Shown here: positions 1-6,700 of the stretch, piece by piece
Position numbering within the stretch: the stretch's first letter is position 1
How the letters are laid out: each line of letters begins with the position of its first letter
DNA from: Nitrospinota bacterium
GTDB taxonomy: Bacteria; Nitrospinota; Nitrospinia; Nitrospinales; Nitrospinaceae
Assembly: GCA_027298165.1 (NCBI GenBank)
Contig: JAPUGN010000240.1
Coordinates: forward strand, 1 to 12,270
Reading direction: 5' to 3'
Length of the DNA: 12,270 nt
The notes under the pieces: model-generated
Database searches by the model: none
Told to the model about the DNA's origin: nothing
What the model saw: the letters and a program-made list of their open reading frames with translations, nothing else
Position numbers and translations under genes: made by a program

Positions 1-123
1 CTGTGTGCCCGGGAACAACACCCCTGGCATATCAAAACCGGCCTCTTAAAATTCGACCGTACGCAATCCATCCCCACCTACCGCATCACTGTCAAGGACG
101 AAGGCATGTATATCGAGATTTGA
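1..123 (+). CDS. C-terminal fragment of a Rieske-like protein (possibly NirD-like)
   Basis: Only the last 40 codons lie in the window, in frame from base 1 to a TGA at 121-123. The fragment shows a Cys followed 11 residues later by Thr-Gly, then a stretch ending IPTYRITVKDEGMYIEI. This matches the end of Rieske-type [2Fe-2S] domains, which run CPxHGxxFxxxTG and then a PTYxVxVxDGxxYVE strand pair. The position that should be the ligand His is Glu (CARE instead of CPxH), so the second half of the cluster site looks lost. Cluster-free Rieske folds are known in enterobacterial NirD, the small subunit of NADH nitrite reductase, whose tail has the same layout. The identification rests on 40 residues; the rest of the protein and its operon partners lie outside the window. 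Confidence 0.5.
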   Translation: MCAREQHPWHIKTGLLKFDRTQSIPTYRITVKDEGMYIEI

Positions 124-162
124 CCGGATGGATTTGTTCGGTCACCCAGAACTTGTCGAAGG

Positions 163-243
163 AGGGGCTAGGCCCGGAGCTAATTTTTTTCATCCTGTCA
201 CCCTGAGTCCTTCGGCAGGCTCAGGACAGGCTCTGTCGAAGGG
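163..243 (-). repeat. Dispersed palindromic repeat, copy 1 (inverted)
   Basis: Read on the minus strand this is the same composite element found at 6552-6625 and 10251-10332. It begins with a CCCTTCGACAGAGCCTGTCC arm, then CTGAGCCTGCCGAAGGAC, CTCAGGGTGACAGG, a short A-rich link and a degenerate form of the CTCCGGGCCTTGCCCGG hairpin. It lies between the Rieske-like fragment and the convergent 93-residue gene. It has no coding capacity of its own; short reading frames across it are by-products. It resembles REP-type intergenic elements, with no nearby transposase. Confidence 0.75.
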
Positions 244-331
244 CGATAGGATTGCCAGCGGAAGTACTCCGTCGATGAATCGAGCAACTACAAAACAAGG
301 GAAGAATCCGGGATTCAAATGACCGGGAGAG

Positions 332-613
332 TTACTCCATTTCCCAAGGGGCCAGCTCCATGGATTTGCCATCCGCATCGTAGATCTTTTTATCCTGCAG
401 GCAGATTTGAACGAACTTGAGAGCCAGCTCTTTGGTCTGCCGGTGGTCCTCGCCGTACACATTGAACTCCTTGCCCAGCAGTTCCGGGGATTCGATCCGG
501 CAATAGTAATCCCGGCTGTCCGGCGTCTCGAACGGACCTTCAATTTTCAAACTGAAGGGCCGCTGTTCTCCGTGTTCCAGAATAAAGGCGGTCATATAGT
601 AGGAGTCGTTCAT
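332..613 (-). CDS. Uncharacterised small protein, 93 aa
   Basis: A complete ORF starting MNDSYYMTAFILEHGEQ and ending APWEME before a TAA. It reads as a small soluble acidic protein with no signal peptide or membrane segment. The N-terminal 50 residues look like alternating beta strands, and residues 60-80 look like an amphipathic helix (KELALKFVQICLQDKK). The start is chosen because an AGGA Shine-Dalgarno-like sequence lies about 8 bases upstream on the minus strand. I do not recognise a family and assign no function. It stands alone: the upstream 345 bp holds no gene, and a palindromic repeat lies downstream. Its codon use and charge pattern look like a real gene, and an overlapping frame (190-543) has a composition expected of a shadow. 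Confidence 0.7.
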   Translation of the reverse strand: MNDSYYMTAFILEHGEQRPFSLKIEGPFETPDSRDYYCRIESPELLGKEFNVYGEDHRQTKELALKFVQICLQDKKIYDADGKSMELAPWEME

Positions 614-958
614 TGTATTTTCCTAAAGGGGCGGGTTGGCTTCCTGACTTTATAATTACACATACAGTTTTTGTGAGATGATAATCCCAAATACCGGCCC
701 GGACGTCAATTTGAAAAGGGGTTCTGAACCGGCCTATCATCGCAAATTAATGTGGAAAACGTGTTGAAATATTGTGAAGATTCTGTAACAAAATTTGGCT
801 GAACCCTTGAGAAACCATCTGTTAATTTTTTATCGGAAAGCTGATTCATAGCTGTGGAAAACTTTTTTGATTTTATTGAAAGAACGGTGGAATTAAAGCC
901 TGAAGGGACATATGTGGGAGGCGGGGTTGTGAATGCCTTATCGGAATAGGATGCTGGG
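614..958. other. Intergenic region, AT-rich, no gene
   Basis: No convincing ORF. Bases 735-900 are AT-rich compared with the flanking genes. TGTGGAAAAC occurs twice in the same orientation, at 751-760 and 853-862; its complement contains TTTTCCACA, one mismatch from the classical DnaA box. A short perfect inverted repeat, GGTTCTGAACC, lies at 720-730. Promoter elements for the 93-residue gene should lie at the left end, but no clear -35/-10 pair stands out. There is no terminator hairpin with a T-run for the flavoprotein gene that ends at 959. Confidence 0.5.
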
Positions 959-2398
959 CTAGCGCCGCCAGGTATGAAATTTCCGGATAAAATTCAAAAG
1001 ACCAGTTGGCGCGTGGGCCTTTTTCCAAAGTCCGGCGGCGTATTTGTTGGCCTCCGCCATGGTCGGATAAATGTGTATGGTCCCCAGGATCTGGTTCAGG
1101 CCGAGGCCTTGCTTCATCGCCAGTACGTATTCGGCGATCAAGTCGCCGGCGTGGTAGCCGACGATGGTAACGCCCAGAATTTTGTCCTTGCCGGGCACCG
1201 TCAGCACTTTCACATACCCCTTGTCCTCGCTGTCGGCGATGGCGCGGTCGAGATCGTCGAGGCCATACGTCACCACCTCGTAAGGGATGCCCTGCTCCTT
1301 CGCATCTTTTTCATTGAGGCCGACCCGCGCCACCTCGGGATCGGTGAACGTGCACCAGGGAATAACACGGTAATCCACTTTGAATTTTTTGAACGGACTG
1401 AACAACGCGTTGACGGCGCAATACCAGGCCTGGTGCGCGGCGGTGTGGGTGAACTGAAACGGACCCGCCACGTCGCCGCAGGCGTAAATGTTTTTATGAG
1501 CGGTCGTCCTTAAATAGGAATCGACCTCCACCGTGCCGCGCGGTCCCAGTTGCACGCCGATCTCTTCCAGGCCGAAGCCTCGGGCGTTGGCGGCACGCCC
1601 CACCGCGACCAGCAGTTGGTCGAACTCCACCCAGTCGGTGGTCTCACCTTTTTCCACCAGCATGTATTTTTTGCCGTCCTGTATCACCACTTCCTTGCAC
1701 TCGGAGTTGACGCGCACGTCGACGCCTTCGGCGATGAATTTCTGCCGCACAATGCGGCTGGCTTCTTCGTCTTCGCGGATCAGGAGATCCGGCAGCATCT
1801 CGACAACGGTCACTTCGCTTCCCAGCCGCACGAAACATTGCGCCAATTCGCACCCGATGGGCCCGCCGCCCGCCACCACCAGTTTCTTCGGCAACTCGCG
1901 CAGGTTCCAAATGGTGTCCGTGGTCAGGTAGTCCACCTGGTCGAGACCGGGAATCGGCGGCACCGCCGGCCGCGCGCCGGTGGCGATGATGATGTTCTTC
2001 GTGGTCAGGGTCTTGCCGTTGACCTGCACCTCGTGCGGGGAAAGGATCTTAGCTGAGCCGGTGATGCAGTCCACACCCAGTTGGGTATACCGTTCGCTGC
2101 TGTCGTGCGGCTCCACTTTTTGGATGACCTTCTGCACGCGCTCCATTACATCGGCAAACTCGAAATCGACCTGCGCCGACTTCAGGCCGAAGTCCTGTGA
2201 CCGTTTCATGTAGGAAAGGATTTTCCCGGTGCGAATGAGCGCTTTGCTGGGGACGCATCCGGTGTTCAGGCAGTCGCCGCCCATCTTGTGTTTTTCGATC
2301 AGCGCGACCTTGGCATTGAGCACCGATGCGATGTAGGCGGACACCAGCCCCGCCGAACCGGCACCGATCACGATGAGGTTGTAATCCTTCTTCACCAT
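959..2398 (-). CDS. MerA/Lpd-type FAD-dependent pyridine nucleotide-disulfide oxidoreductase
   Basis: A 479-residue class I flavoprotein disulfide reductase. Visible in order: FAD-binding GAGSAG at residues 12-17; redox-active pair CLNTGCVPSK with Cys43 and Cys48; second FAD motif ATGARP near 139-144; NAD(P)-binding GGGPIG at 177-182; FAD-contact YACGDV; and the C-terminal dimerisation domain. At the C-terminal active site the catalytic His of lipoamide dehydrogenase (HPT motif) is Tyr444 (YPT), as in mercuric reductases. However, the N-terminal heavy-metal-binding domain and the C-terminal vicinal Cys pair of MerA are both absent. Electron transfer from NAD(P)H to a disulfide or small-molecule acceptor is likely; the substrate cannot be read from sequence. 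ATG start; only a weak AAAGG lies about 14 bases upstream. Database labels of mercuric reductase would be over-specific. Confidence 0.9.
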   Translation of the reverse strand: MVKKDYNLIVIGAGSAGLVSAYIASVLNAKVALIEKHKMGGDCLNTGCVPSKALIRTGKILSYMKRSQDFGLKSAQVDFEFADVMERVQKVIQKVEPHDSSERYTQLGVDCITGSAKILSPHEVQVNGKTLTTKNIIIATGARPAVPPIPGLDQVDYLTTDTIWNLRELPKKLVVAGGGPIGCELAQCFVRLGSEVTVVEMLPDLLIREDEEASRIVRQKFIAEGVDVRVNSECKEVVIQDGKKYMLVEKGETTDWVEFDQLLVAVGRAANARGFGLEEIGVQLGPRGTVEVDSYLRTTAHKNIYACGDVAGPFQFTHTAAHQAWYCAVNALFSPFKKFKVDYRVIPWCTFTDPEVARVGLNEKDAKEQGIPYEVVTYGLDDLDRAIADSEDKGYVKVLTVPGKDKILGVTIVGYHAGDLIAEYVLAMKQGLGLNQILGTIHIYPTMAEANKYAAGLWKKAHAPTGLLNFIRKFHTWRR

Positions 2399-2507
2399 AG
2401 GAATAGATTAACCTTTATTCAATTAGAATCAGCGTCTACCAAATGAGTCGCTATTGTACCCCAATCCTTACATCTTCGGAACACGGAGCACGGCACAGGG
2501 AGGATAG

Positions 2508-2546
2508 AAAAAGTAGAGGTTGGCGGCGCCCGCGTCAGCGTGCCGC
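2508..2546 (-). terminator. Possible weak terminator after the molybdoenzyme gene
   Basis: On the minus strand, just past the stop at 2562, a GC-rich imperfect hairpin (2523-2546: GCGGC paired with GCCGC, with an internal loop and an inner CGC/GCG pair) is followed after a short gap by CTACTTTTTC. The stem is interrupted and the T-run is displaced, so termination may be partial, allowing readthrough into the flavoprotein gene. Confidence 0.3.
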
Positions 2547-2561
2547 AATCTGCCCCTGCGC

Positions 2562-3302
2562 CTAGTAGTCGGTGATTTCGCCGCCGGAGATGCGATGTGG
2601 GGTTTTACCCAAATCGAGGGGATGATCGGTGCCGGGCAGGATGGTGCCGTCGGGCGAATACGGGCCGATCTTGCTCCAGGTGCCGTACTGCAGTTCGCTG
2701 ACGTATTCGATCTTTACAATCGCCTTGGGGTTTTTGTAGCCGTATTTGGAAGGGATGATCACGCGCAGGGGAAACCCGTGCTCGTCGGACAACGGTGCGC
2801 CGTTCATGGCTGTCACCATCAAGGTGCGGTGATGGTTGAGGTCTTCGAGTGACAAGTGTTCGGTGTAAGTATCGTCGCAGTGGAAAACTACGCCGGTGGC
2901 TTCCGGTTTCGGCGGGCAGAGTTTCATCAACTCCGAGAAATGGAACCCGCTCCACTGGCCCTTGGCGGACCAGCATTCGACGCATTTCATGCGCGAGGTT
3001 TGCGTGCGGAGCGGCAGGGGTTGGAACTGCTCCAGCGTCAGGGTCAGCGGGTTCTCGCACATGCCGCCGATGGACAGCGCCCAGTCTTCGGCTTGTATGC
3101 GCCTCATAGGTTTCCAGTAATTGATGTAGAACTGTTTGAATTTCCCGGCGCGGGTTTTGCCGACGAAGTCGGTGCCGCTGAAATAATCGGTGTCCGCCCG
3201 TGCCGCACCCGGCCAGCCCCACCAGCTCTGCACGAAGGCCGCGCAGAAGGCGAGTACGTGCATCAGAAACGATCGTCGGTTTATTCCATGGAACGGACGC
3301 AT
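2562..3302 (-). CDS. Tat-exported sulfite-oxidase-family molybdopterin oxidoreductase
   Basis: A 246-residue protein of the sulfite oxidase/YedY (MsrP) molybdopterin fold, predicted periplasmic. Residues 8-13 (NRRSFL) form a twin-arginine motif, followed by a hydrophobic stretch and an Ala-Arg-Ala cleavage site around 36/37. Cys107, in RMKCVECWS, is the expected thiolate ligand of molybdenum. HGFPLRVIIPSKYGYK at 175-190 is the typical cofactor-pocket segment. The ORF is open further upstream to 3440, but the start at 3302 puts the Tat motif at the true N-terminus. This start overlaps the end of the upstream SUMF1-fold gene by 22 bp, suggesting translational coupling. An extra Cys110 sits three residues after the Mo ligand, where relatives usually have Gly. 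The substrate is unknown; no heme or membrane partner (MsrQ) is adjacent. Confidence 0.88.
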   Translation of the reverse strand: MRPFHGINRRSFLMHVLAFCAAFVQSWWGWPGAARADTDYFSGTDFVGKTRAGKFKQFYINYWKPMRRIQAEDWALSIGGMCENPLTLTLEQFQPLPLRTQTSRMKCVECWSAKGQWSGFHFSELMKLCPPKPEATGVVFHCDDTYTEHLSLEDLNHHRTLMVTAMNGAPLSDEHGFPLRVIIPSKYGYKNPKAIVKIEYVSELQYGTWSKIGPYSPDGTILPGTDHPLDLGKTPHRISGGEITDY

Positions 3303-3937
3303 CGGAATCCCAGAAAGCTGAGCCGTTCCCCGGGAGGAATGGCCGCTTTTTCGTAAGATTTGCTGTAGTCGAAATCGAGGTGCAGGTTCCACAACCCGCC
3401 CCGGATGATGTTGGATGGGCCCTCGGAATCGGCGGTCCATTCCCAGACCGATCCCGCCATGTCGTGAATGCCATAGGCGGAGACATCCTGTCTGTTGGAC
3501 CCCACATTTTTTTTGACGACTCCGGAGTAAAACGGATGTGGACGTTTTTTAGGTCTGTGGTCTCCCCAGGGATAGATGAAGCCGTGCTCTCCCCGCGCCG
3601 CCTTTTCCCATTCCGGCTCGGTGGGCAGTCGGCCTCCAATTTTTTCACAATATTCTTTGGCTTGGTACCAGGTCACTTTCGTAATCGGATGTTGGGCCGC
3701 GCCTTTGCGGAATCGGTGGCCGGGAAACTGCGTCTGGAATTCCTCATGGGTGACCTCACTCTGGTCGATCAGGAAAGTCCTGAGGAATAGGTGTCGCTCG
3801 GGTCCATGGGGCGGCTGGTTGCCCTGACCCATAATGAACGGTCCTTCCGGTATCATCAACATCGATGAGGCCAGGGCGGTGGCGGGCAGGGCAAGCGACC
3901 CCATGAGAATCCAGCTGGCAAGACGATATAAGCTCAT
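3281..3937 (-). CDS. Secreted SUMF1/formylglycine-generating-enzyme-fold protein
   Basis: A 218-residue protein with a Sec signal peptide (1-24, cleavage after ATALA) and a complete but compact FGE-sulfatase domain. Family hallmarks: PEGPFIMG at 30-37, GGRLPTEPEWEKAARG at 101-116, AYGIHDMAGSVWEW at 154-167, RGGLW at 179-183 and LGFRC at 209-213. In genuine formylglycine-generating enzymes a copper-binding Cys pair lies between the RGG and GFRC motifs. Here that segment has no Cys other than the terminal GFRC Cys213, so sulfatase activation is unlikely. Such domains without the Cys pair occur as NirV-like and other accessory or binding proteins. It is the first gene of the unit and overlaps the molybdoenzyme gene, so a periplasmic partner or maturation role is plausible but inferred. 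No strong Shine-Dalgarno sequence precedes the ATG. Confidence 0.88.
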   Translation of the reverse strand: MSLYRLASWILMGSLALPATALASSMLMIPEGPFIMGQGNQPPHGPERHLFLRTFLIDQSEVTHEEFQTQFPGHRFRKGAAQHPITKVTWYQAKEYCEKIGGRLPTEPEWEKAARGEHGFIYPWGDHRPKKRPHPFYSGVVKKNVGSNRQDVSAYGIHDMAGSVWEWTADSEGPSNIIRGGLWNLHLDFDYSKSYEKAAIPPGERLSFLGFRCVRSME

Positions 3938-3956
3938 GGTTAGAAGTCTACCAAGA

Positions 3957-3972
3957 GAACCGGTACCGGTTC
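3957..3972. promoter_or_regulatory. Perfect 16-bp palindrome upstream of the SUMF1-fold gene
   Basis: GAACCGGTACCGGTTC is an uninterrupted perfect palindrome about 20 bp ahead of the start codon at 3937, inside the divergent intergenic region. Its position, between a presumed promoter and the start of a redox operon, suits an operator for a dimeric repressor, but no regulator family is recognised from it and no second copy lies in the intergenic DNA. Confidence 0.35.
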
Positions 3973-4041
3973 AAGACCTTAAAATTCATTGATTTACGGT
4001 CTTTTATGCGGGATGCGGGAGGATCTCTGAGATAAGACGGG

Positions 4042-4070
4042 TGGTAATTTTATAAACAATAACTTATAAT
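4042..4070 (+). promoter_or_regulatory. Candidate sigma70-type promoter for the TM2 gene pair
   Basis: A perfect TATAAT at 4065-4070 is followed by GT and AT-rich sequence. Seventeen bases upstream is TGGTAA, a poor (3 of 6) match to TTGACA. The start of transcription would fall near 4077, giving a leader of about 60 nt containing a hairpin. Confidence 0.4.
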
Positions 4071-4104
4071 GTAACTTTAAAGCATTTATTTTATCTAAAA
4101 TAAG

Positions 4105-4125
4105 GGGAGCCTGTTTGAGGCTTCC
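4105..4125 (+). other. Leader hairpin ahead of the first TM2 gene
   Basis: GGGAGCCT and AGGCTTCC can pair into an 8-bp stem (one G-U) with a 5-nt GTTTG loop, ending 12 nt before the GTG start. No T-run follows, so it is not a terminator. It may stabilise the message or influence translation; no known riboswitch is recognised. Confidence 0.3.
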
Positions 4126-4137
4126 GGGTGATCCTCC

Positions 4138-4455
4138 GTGATCCAGCCGTCAGAAAAATCCTACGCCACCGCGGTCTGTTTTTCCGGGGTGTTCGGTCTC
4201 TTGGGAATCCAGCATTTTTATCTCGGCCGGACTCTGCTGGGATTTTTTGATTTAGGTTTGTCGGTCGGCGCCTTCGTACTTATTTTCTATAATGATTCCA
4301 CGGCAGAAATTGTATTTGGGATGTTGCTGCTGGCCATCGATGTCGTGCATTCGATTTACGTGCTGGTGAAGCTCCTGGCAGGAGAATACGAAGATGGAGA
4401 AGGCCGGTTGGTAATGTACCCCGGGCAGAAAATCCGTTCGGATAATGTTATTTAA
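4138..4455 (+). CDS. TM2-domain membrane protein, 105 aa
   Basis: A small inner-membrane protein of the TM2 family (PF05154 type). Residues 10-50 hold two hydrophobic segments joined by GLLGIQHFYLGR at 20-31, the family signature of a Gly-rich turn with His and an aromatic residue followed by Gly. A third hydrophobic stretch (about 57-80) and a charged tail follow. The start is GTG: an in-frame TGA lies three codons upstream and the TM2 region begins almost at once, so no other start is available. No good Shine-Dalgarno sequence precedes it. It lies 17 bp upstream of a second TM2 gene and is probably cotranscribed with it. Molecular function of TM2 proteins in bacteria is not established. Confidence 0.8.
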   Translation: MIQPSEKSYATAVCFSGVFGLLGIQHFYLGRTLLGFFDLGLSVGAFVLIFYNDSTAEIVFGMLLLAIDVVHSIYVLVKLLAGEYEDGEGRLVMYPGQKIRSDNVI

Positions 4456-4472
4456 ATTAATAGGAGGAACAT

Positions 4473-4733
4473 ATGAATCAGGCAGTAGCTGAACGTCCAA
4501 CAGGAACCATGACCGAACAAGTGAGTGACAAGGGATACGTCCCCGCCATTTTAATCTGTTTATTTTTAGGCGGACTCGGAATCCATCGTTTTTGGGTGGG
4601 GAAAATCGGTACCGGTATCTTAATGATGCTTACCCTGGGCGGTATCGGTATCTGGTCGTTGATCGATCTCATCATGATCATCACCGGCAAATTCACCGAC
4701 AAAGAAGGGCGCGTCATCAAGTCCCAGGGCTAA
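4473..4733 (+). CDS. TM2-domain membrane protein, 86 aa
   Basis: A second TM2-family protein. A polar N-terminus (1-20) precedes a hydrophobic segment at 22-38, the signature GGLGIHRFWVGK at 33-44 and a second hydrophobic segment at 46-71, then a short charged tail (KFTDKEGRVIKSQG). The ATG has a textbook AGGAGG at 4463-4468, four bases before the start, in sharp contrast with the weak site of its upstream neighbour; it may therefore be the more strongly translated of the two. The two TM2 proteins share the signature and overall plan but differ through most of their length, so they are not a recent duplication. A strong terminator follows 25 bp after the stop. The role is unknown. Confidence 0.88.
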   Translation: MNQAVAERPTGTMTEQVSDKGYVPAILICLFLGGLGIHRFWVGKIGTGILMMLTLGGIGIWSLIDLIMIITGKFTDKEGRVIKSQG

Positions 4734-4757
4734 CGAACTCGCACCAAGTGTTGCACC

Positions 4758-4800
4758 AAAAAGCGGCACCGTTTCTCCGGAAACGTGCCGCTTTTTATTT
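4758..4800 (+). terminator. Rho-independent terminator, probably bidirectional
   Basis: AAAAAGCGGCAC and GTGCCGCTTTTT form the outer stem, and GTTTC and GAAAC extend it inward around a TCCG loop with one bulged C. The right side ends TTTTTATTT, terminating the TM2 transcript. The A-run on the left gives a T-run on the minus strand, so it can also end the guaA transcript arriving from 4915. Confidence 0.92.
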
Positions 4801-4914
4801 ACAGGGCCACAGCTGGAGAAAGTGATCGTGTTAAAACCGGGTGTGAAGATTTTTACCTTGGAACTGGACTGAATGGTCCGTGGCGGTTCGCCGCATTCGC
4901 CGTCCGCGGAGGAC

Positions 4915-6471
4915 CTATTCCCATTCGATGGTGCCGGGGGGTTTGGAACTGATGTCGTAGACAACGCGGTTGACGCCTTTGACTTCGTTGATGATGCGGT
5001 TGGAGATTTTACCGAGCAACTCGTAGGGCAGGGGCACCCAGTCGGCGGTCATGCCGTCGGTGCTTGTCACCGCGCGCAGGGCGACCACGTTTTCATACGT
5101 GCGCGTGTCACCCATCACGCCCACGGTTTTCACGGGTAGCAGGACCGCGAACGACTGCCAGATTTTCTTGTAGAGTCCCGCCGCCTTGATTTCCTCCATA
5201 ATCACCTTGTCCGCTTCCTGCACGATGGTGATCCGTTCCGGCGTCACCTCGTCGATGATGCGGATAGCCAGCCCCGGTCCGGGAAACGGCTGGCGGGAGA
5301 TGATTTCATCGGGCATGCCCATCTCGCGTCCCAGTGCGCGCACTTCATCCTTGAACAATTCGCGAAGCGGTTCCACCAGCTCCAATTCCATATTCTCAGG
5401 CAGGCCGCCGACGTTGTGGTGTGACTTGATCACCGCCGACGGGCCTTTAAAGGATACTGACTCGATCACATCCGGGTACAGCGTGCCCTGCGCGAGGAAT
5501 TTGAAGTCGCCCGCCTTCTTCGCCTCCTCTTCGAAAACGCGGATGAAGATGTTGCCGATGATCTTGCGCTTCTGTTCCGGATCGGTCACGCCTTTTAGTT
5601 TTTCCAGGAACCGCTCCGCCGCGTCGACCACCATCAGATTTATGTGAAAATGTTCGCGGAAGGTTTCCTCGACCTTCTGGCGTTCGCCGGAGCGCAGAAG
5701 GCCGTTGTCGATGAAGATACAGATGAGCCGGTCGCCGATGGCTTTGTGCAGCAGCACCGCCACCACCGAAGAGTCGACCCCGCCGCTCAGCCCGCACAAC
5801 ACCTTGCCTTTGCCCACCTGATCCTTAATGTTTTTGATCGCGTAGTCGGCGAACGATTCCACCTTCCACAGCGGTTGGCATTGGCAGATGTTAAACAGAA
5901 AGTTCCGGATTATTTTGAAGCCTTCCTGGGTGTGCACCACCTCCGGGTGAAACTGCAGGCCGTAAATTTTGTCGATGGAGTTTTCCATGGCCGCCACCGG
6001 GGAGTTGTCGGTCAGCGCCGTGGCCTTGAACCCTTTCGGCAGTTTGGCGATGCGGTCGCCGTGGCTCATCCACACCACCGATTTGCTGTTGACGTCCTTG
6101 AAGAGATGGGAGAACACTTTGACCATCAACTCGGCCCGTCCGAACTCGCGCTCCTTGGCGGGGTTGATTTCGCCCTCCAGAAGGCGAGTGATCAACTGCA
6201 TGCCGTAACAGATGCCGAGCACCGGCACTTCCAGCTTGAACAGTTTGGGGTCCACCAGCGGCGAGTCTTTTTCCATCACGCTGGCGGGTCCGCCGGAGAG
6301 GATGATGCCCTTCGGTTTGAAAGCCTTAATGAATTCGAAATCGACCGTGCAGGGATGGATTTCGCAGTACACCTGGCATTCGCGCACCTTGCGGGCGATG
6401 TTCTGGGTGTACTGCGACCCAAAATCGAGAATAAGGATTTTCTGATCGTGGATGTCTTTCGTGGCGCTCAT
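4915..6471 (-). CDS. guaA: GMP synthase (glutamine-hydrolysing)
   Basis: Converts XMP to GMP using ATP and glutamine, the last step of guanine nucleotide synthesis in the cytoplasm. At 518 residues it is full length for the two-domain bacterial enzyme. The N-terminal class I glutamine amidotransferase domain shows Cys88 in LGICYGMQ, with His175 and Glu177 in LQFHPEV completing the triad. The ATP-pyrophosphatase domain has the PP-loop SGGVDSS at 229-235. The C-terminal dimerisation domain ends in the conserved KPPGTIEWE. The ATG start gives the normal N-terminus a few residues before ILILDFGSQYTQ. There is no clear Shine-Dalgarno sequence. guaB lies upstream on the same strand, but 380 bp with a terminator and repeats intervene, so guaA probably needs its own promoter, which I could not place. 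Confidence 0.98.
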   Translation of the reverse strand: MSATKDIHDQKILILDFGSQYTQNIARKVRECQVYCEIHPCTVDFEFIKAFKPKGIILSGGPASVMEKDSPLVDPKLFKLEVPVLGICYGMQLITRLLEGEINPAKEREFGRAELMVKVFSHLFKDVNSKSVVWMSHGDRIAKLPKGFKATALTDNSPVAAMENSIDKIYGLQFHPEVVHTQEGFKIIRNFLFNICQCQPLWKVESFADYAIKNIKDQVGKGKVLCGLSGGVDSSVVAVLLHKAIGDRLICIFIDNGLLRSGERQKVEETFREHFHINLMVVDAAERFLEKLKGVTDPEQKRKIIGNIFIRVFEEEAKKAGDFKFLAQGTLYPDVIESVSFKGPSAVIKSHHNVGGLPENMELELVEPLRELFKDEVRALGREMGMPDEIISRQPFPGPGLAIRIIDEVTPERITIVQEADKVIMEEIKAAGLYKKIWQSFAVLLPVKTVGVMGDTRTYENVVALRAVTSTDGMTADWVPLPYELLGKISNRIINEVKGVNRVVYDISSKPPGTIEWE

Positions 6472-6551
6472 CGGGGAAATTTTTCTCTTTTCAATGGGAC
6501 CACTTCATTAGTCCAAGAAGAGGGGCTCTACTATAATTCCCTTCCTTACCA

Positions 6552-6625
6552 AGAGCCTGTCCTGAGCTTGCCGAAGGGCTCAGGGTGACAGGAAAAAGAA
6601 TCAGCTCCGGGCCTTGCCCGGCCCC
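6552..6625 (+). repeat. Dispersed palindromic repeat, copy 2
   Basis: The element runs AGAGCCTGTCC, TGAGCTTGCCGAAGGGCTCA, GGGTGACAGG, AAAAAGAATCAG, then CTCCGGGCCTTGCCCGG and CCCC. CCTGTC near its left and GACAGG near 6583-6592 are inverted, and TGAGC/GCTCA form an inner stem. It is nearly identical to 10251-10332 apart from a few substitutions and is the inverse of 163-243. Confidence 0.85.
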
Positions 6626-6633
6626 ACCTGTAT

Positions 6634-6654
6634 CCTCCCCTTCGTAAGGGGAGG
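6634..6654. repeat. Palindromic hairpin repeat (CCTCCCCTT type)
   Basis: CCTCCCCTT and AAGGGGAGG form a perfect 9-bp stem around a CGT loop. The same stem with loop GGT is at 10211-10231, and a CCTCTCCCC variant is at 10342-10362. In this copy it directly follows the composite repeat, as the variant does in copy 3. Confidence 0.8.
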
Positions 6655-6700
6655 AATATTTTAGATCCTGCGTTGCGAAAGGCCTTCTTTTTGACAATAT

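Noticed and set aside
959..2398. Mercury-resistance (merA) call
   Set aside because: The metal-binding domain and C-terminal Cys pair are missing and there are no other mer genes; kept as a MerA/Lpd-type oxidoreductase.
2605..3648. 347-codon - strand ORF across the SUMF1 and molybdoenzyme genes
   Set aside because: Out-of-frame reading of two well-supported genes, with Arg/Pro-rich low-complexity composition.
3281..3937. Sulfatase-activating formylglycine-generating enzyme
   Set aside because: The Cys pair required for catalysis is absent and no sulfatase gene is nearby; only the fold assignment is kept.
5644..6588. 314-codon + strand ORF over guaA
   Set aside because: Antisense shadow of GMP synthase; it continues into the palindromic repeat and shows no conserved motifs.
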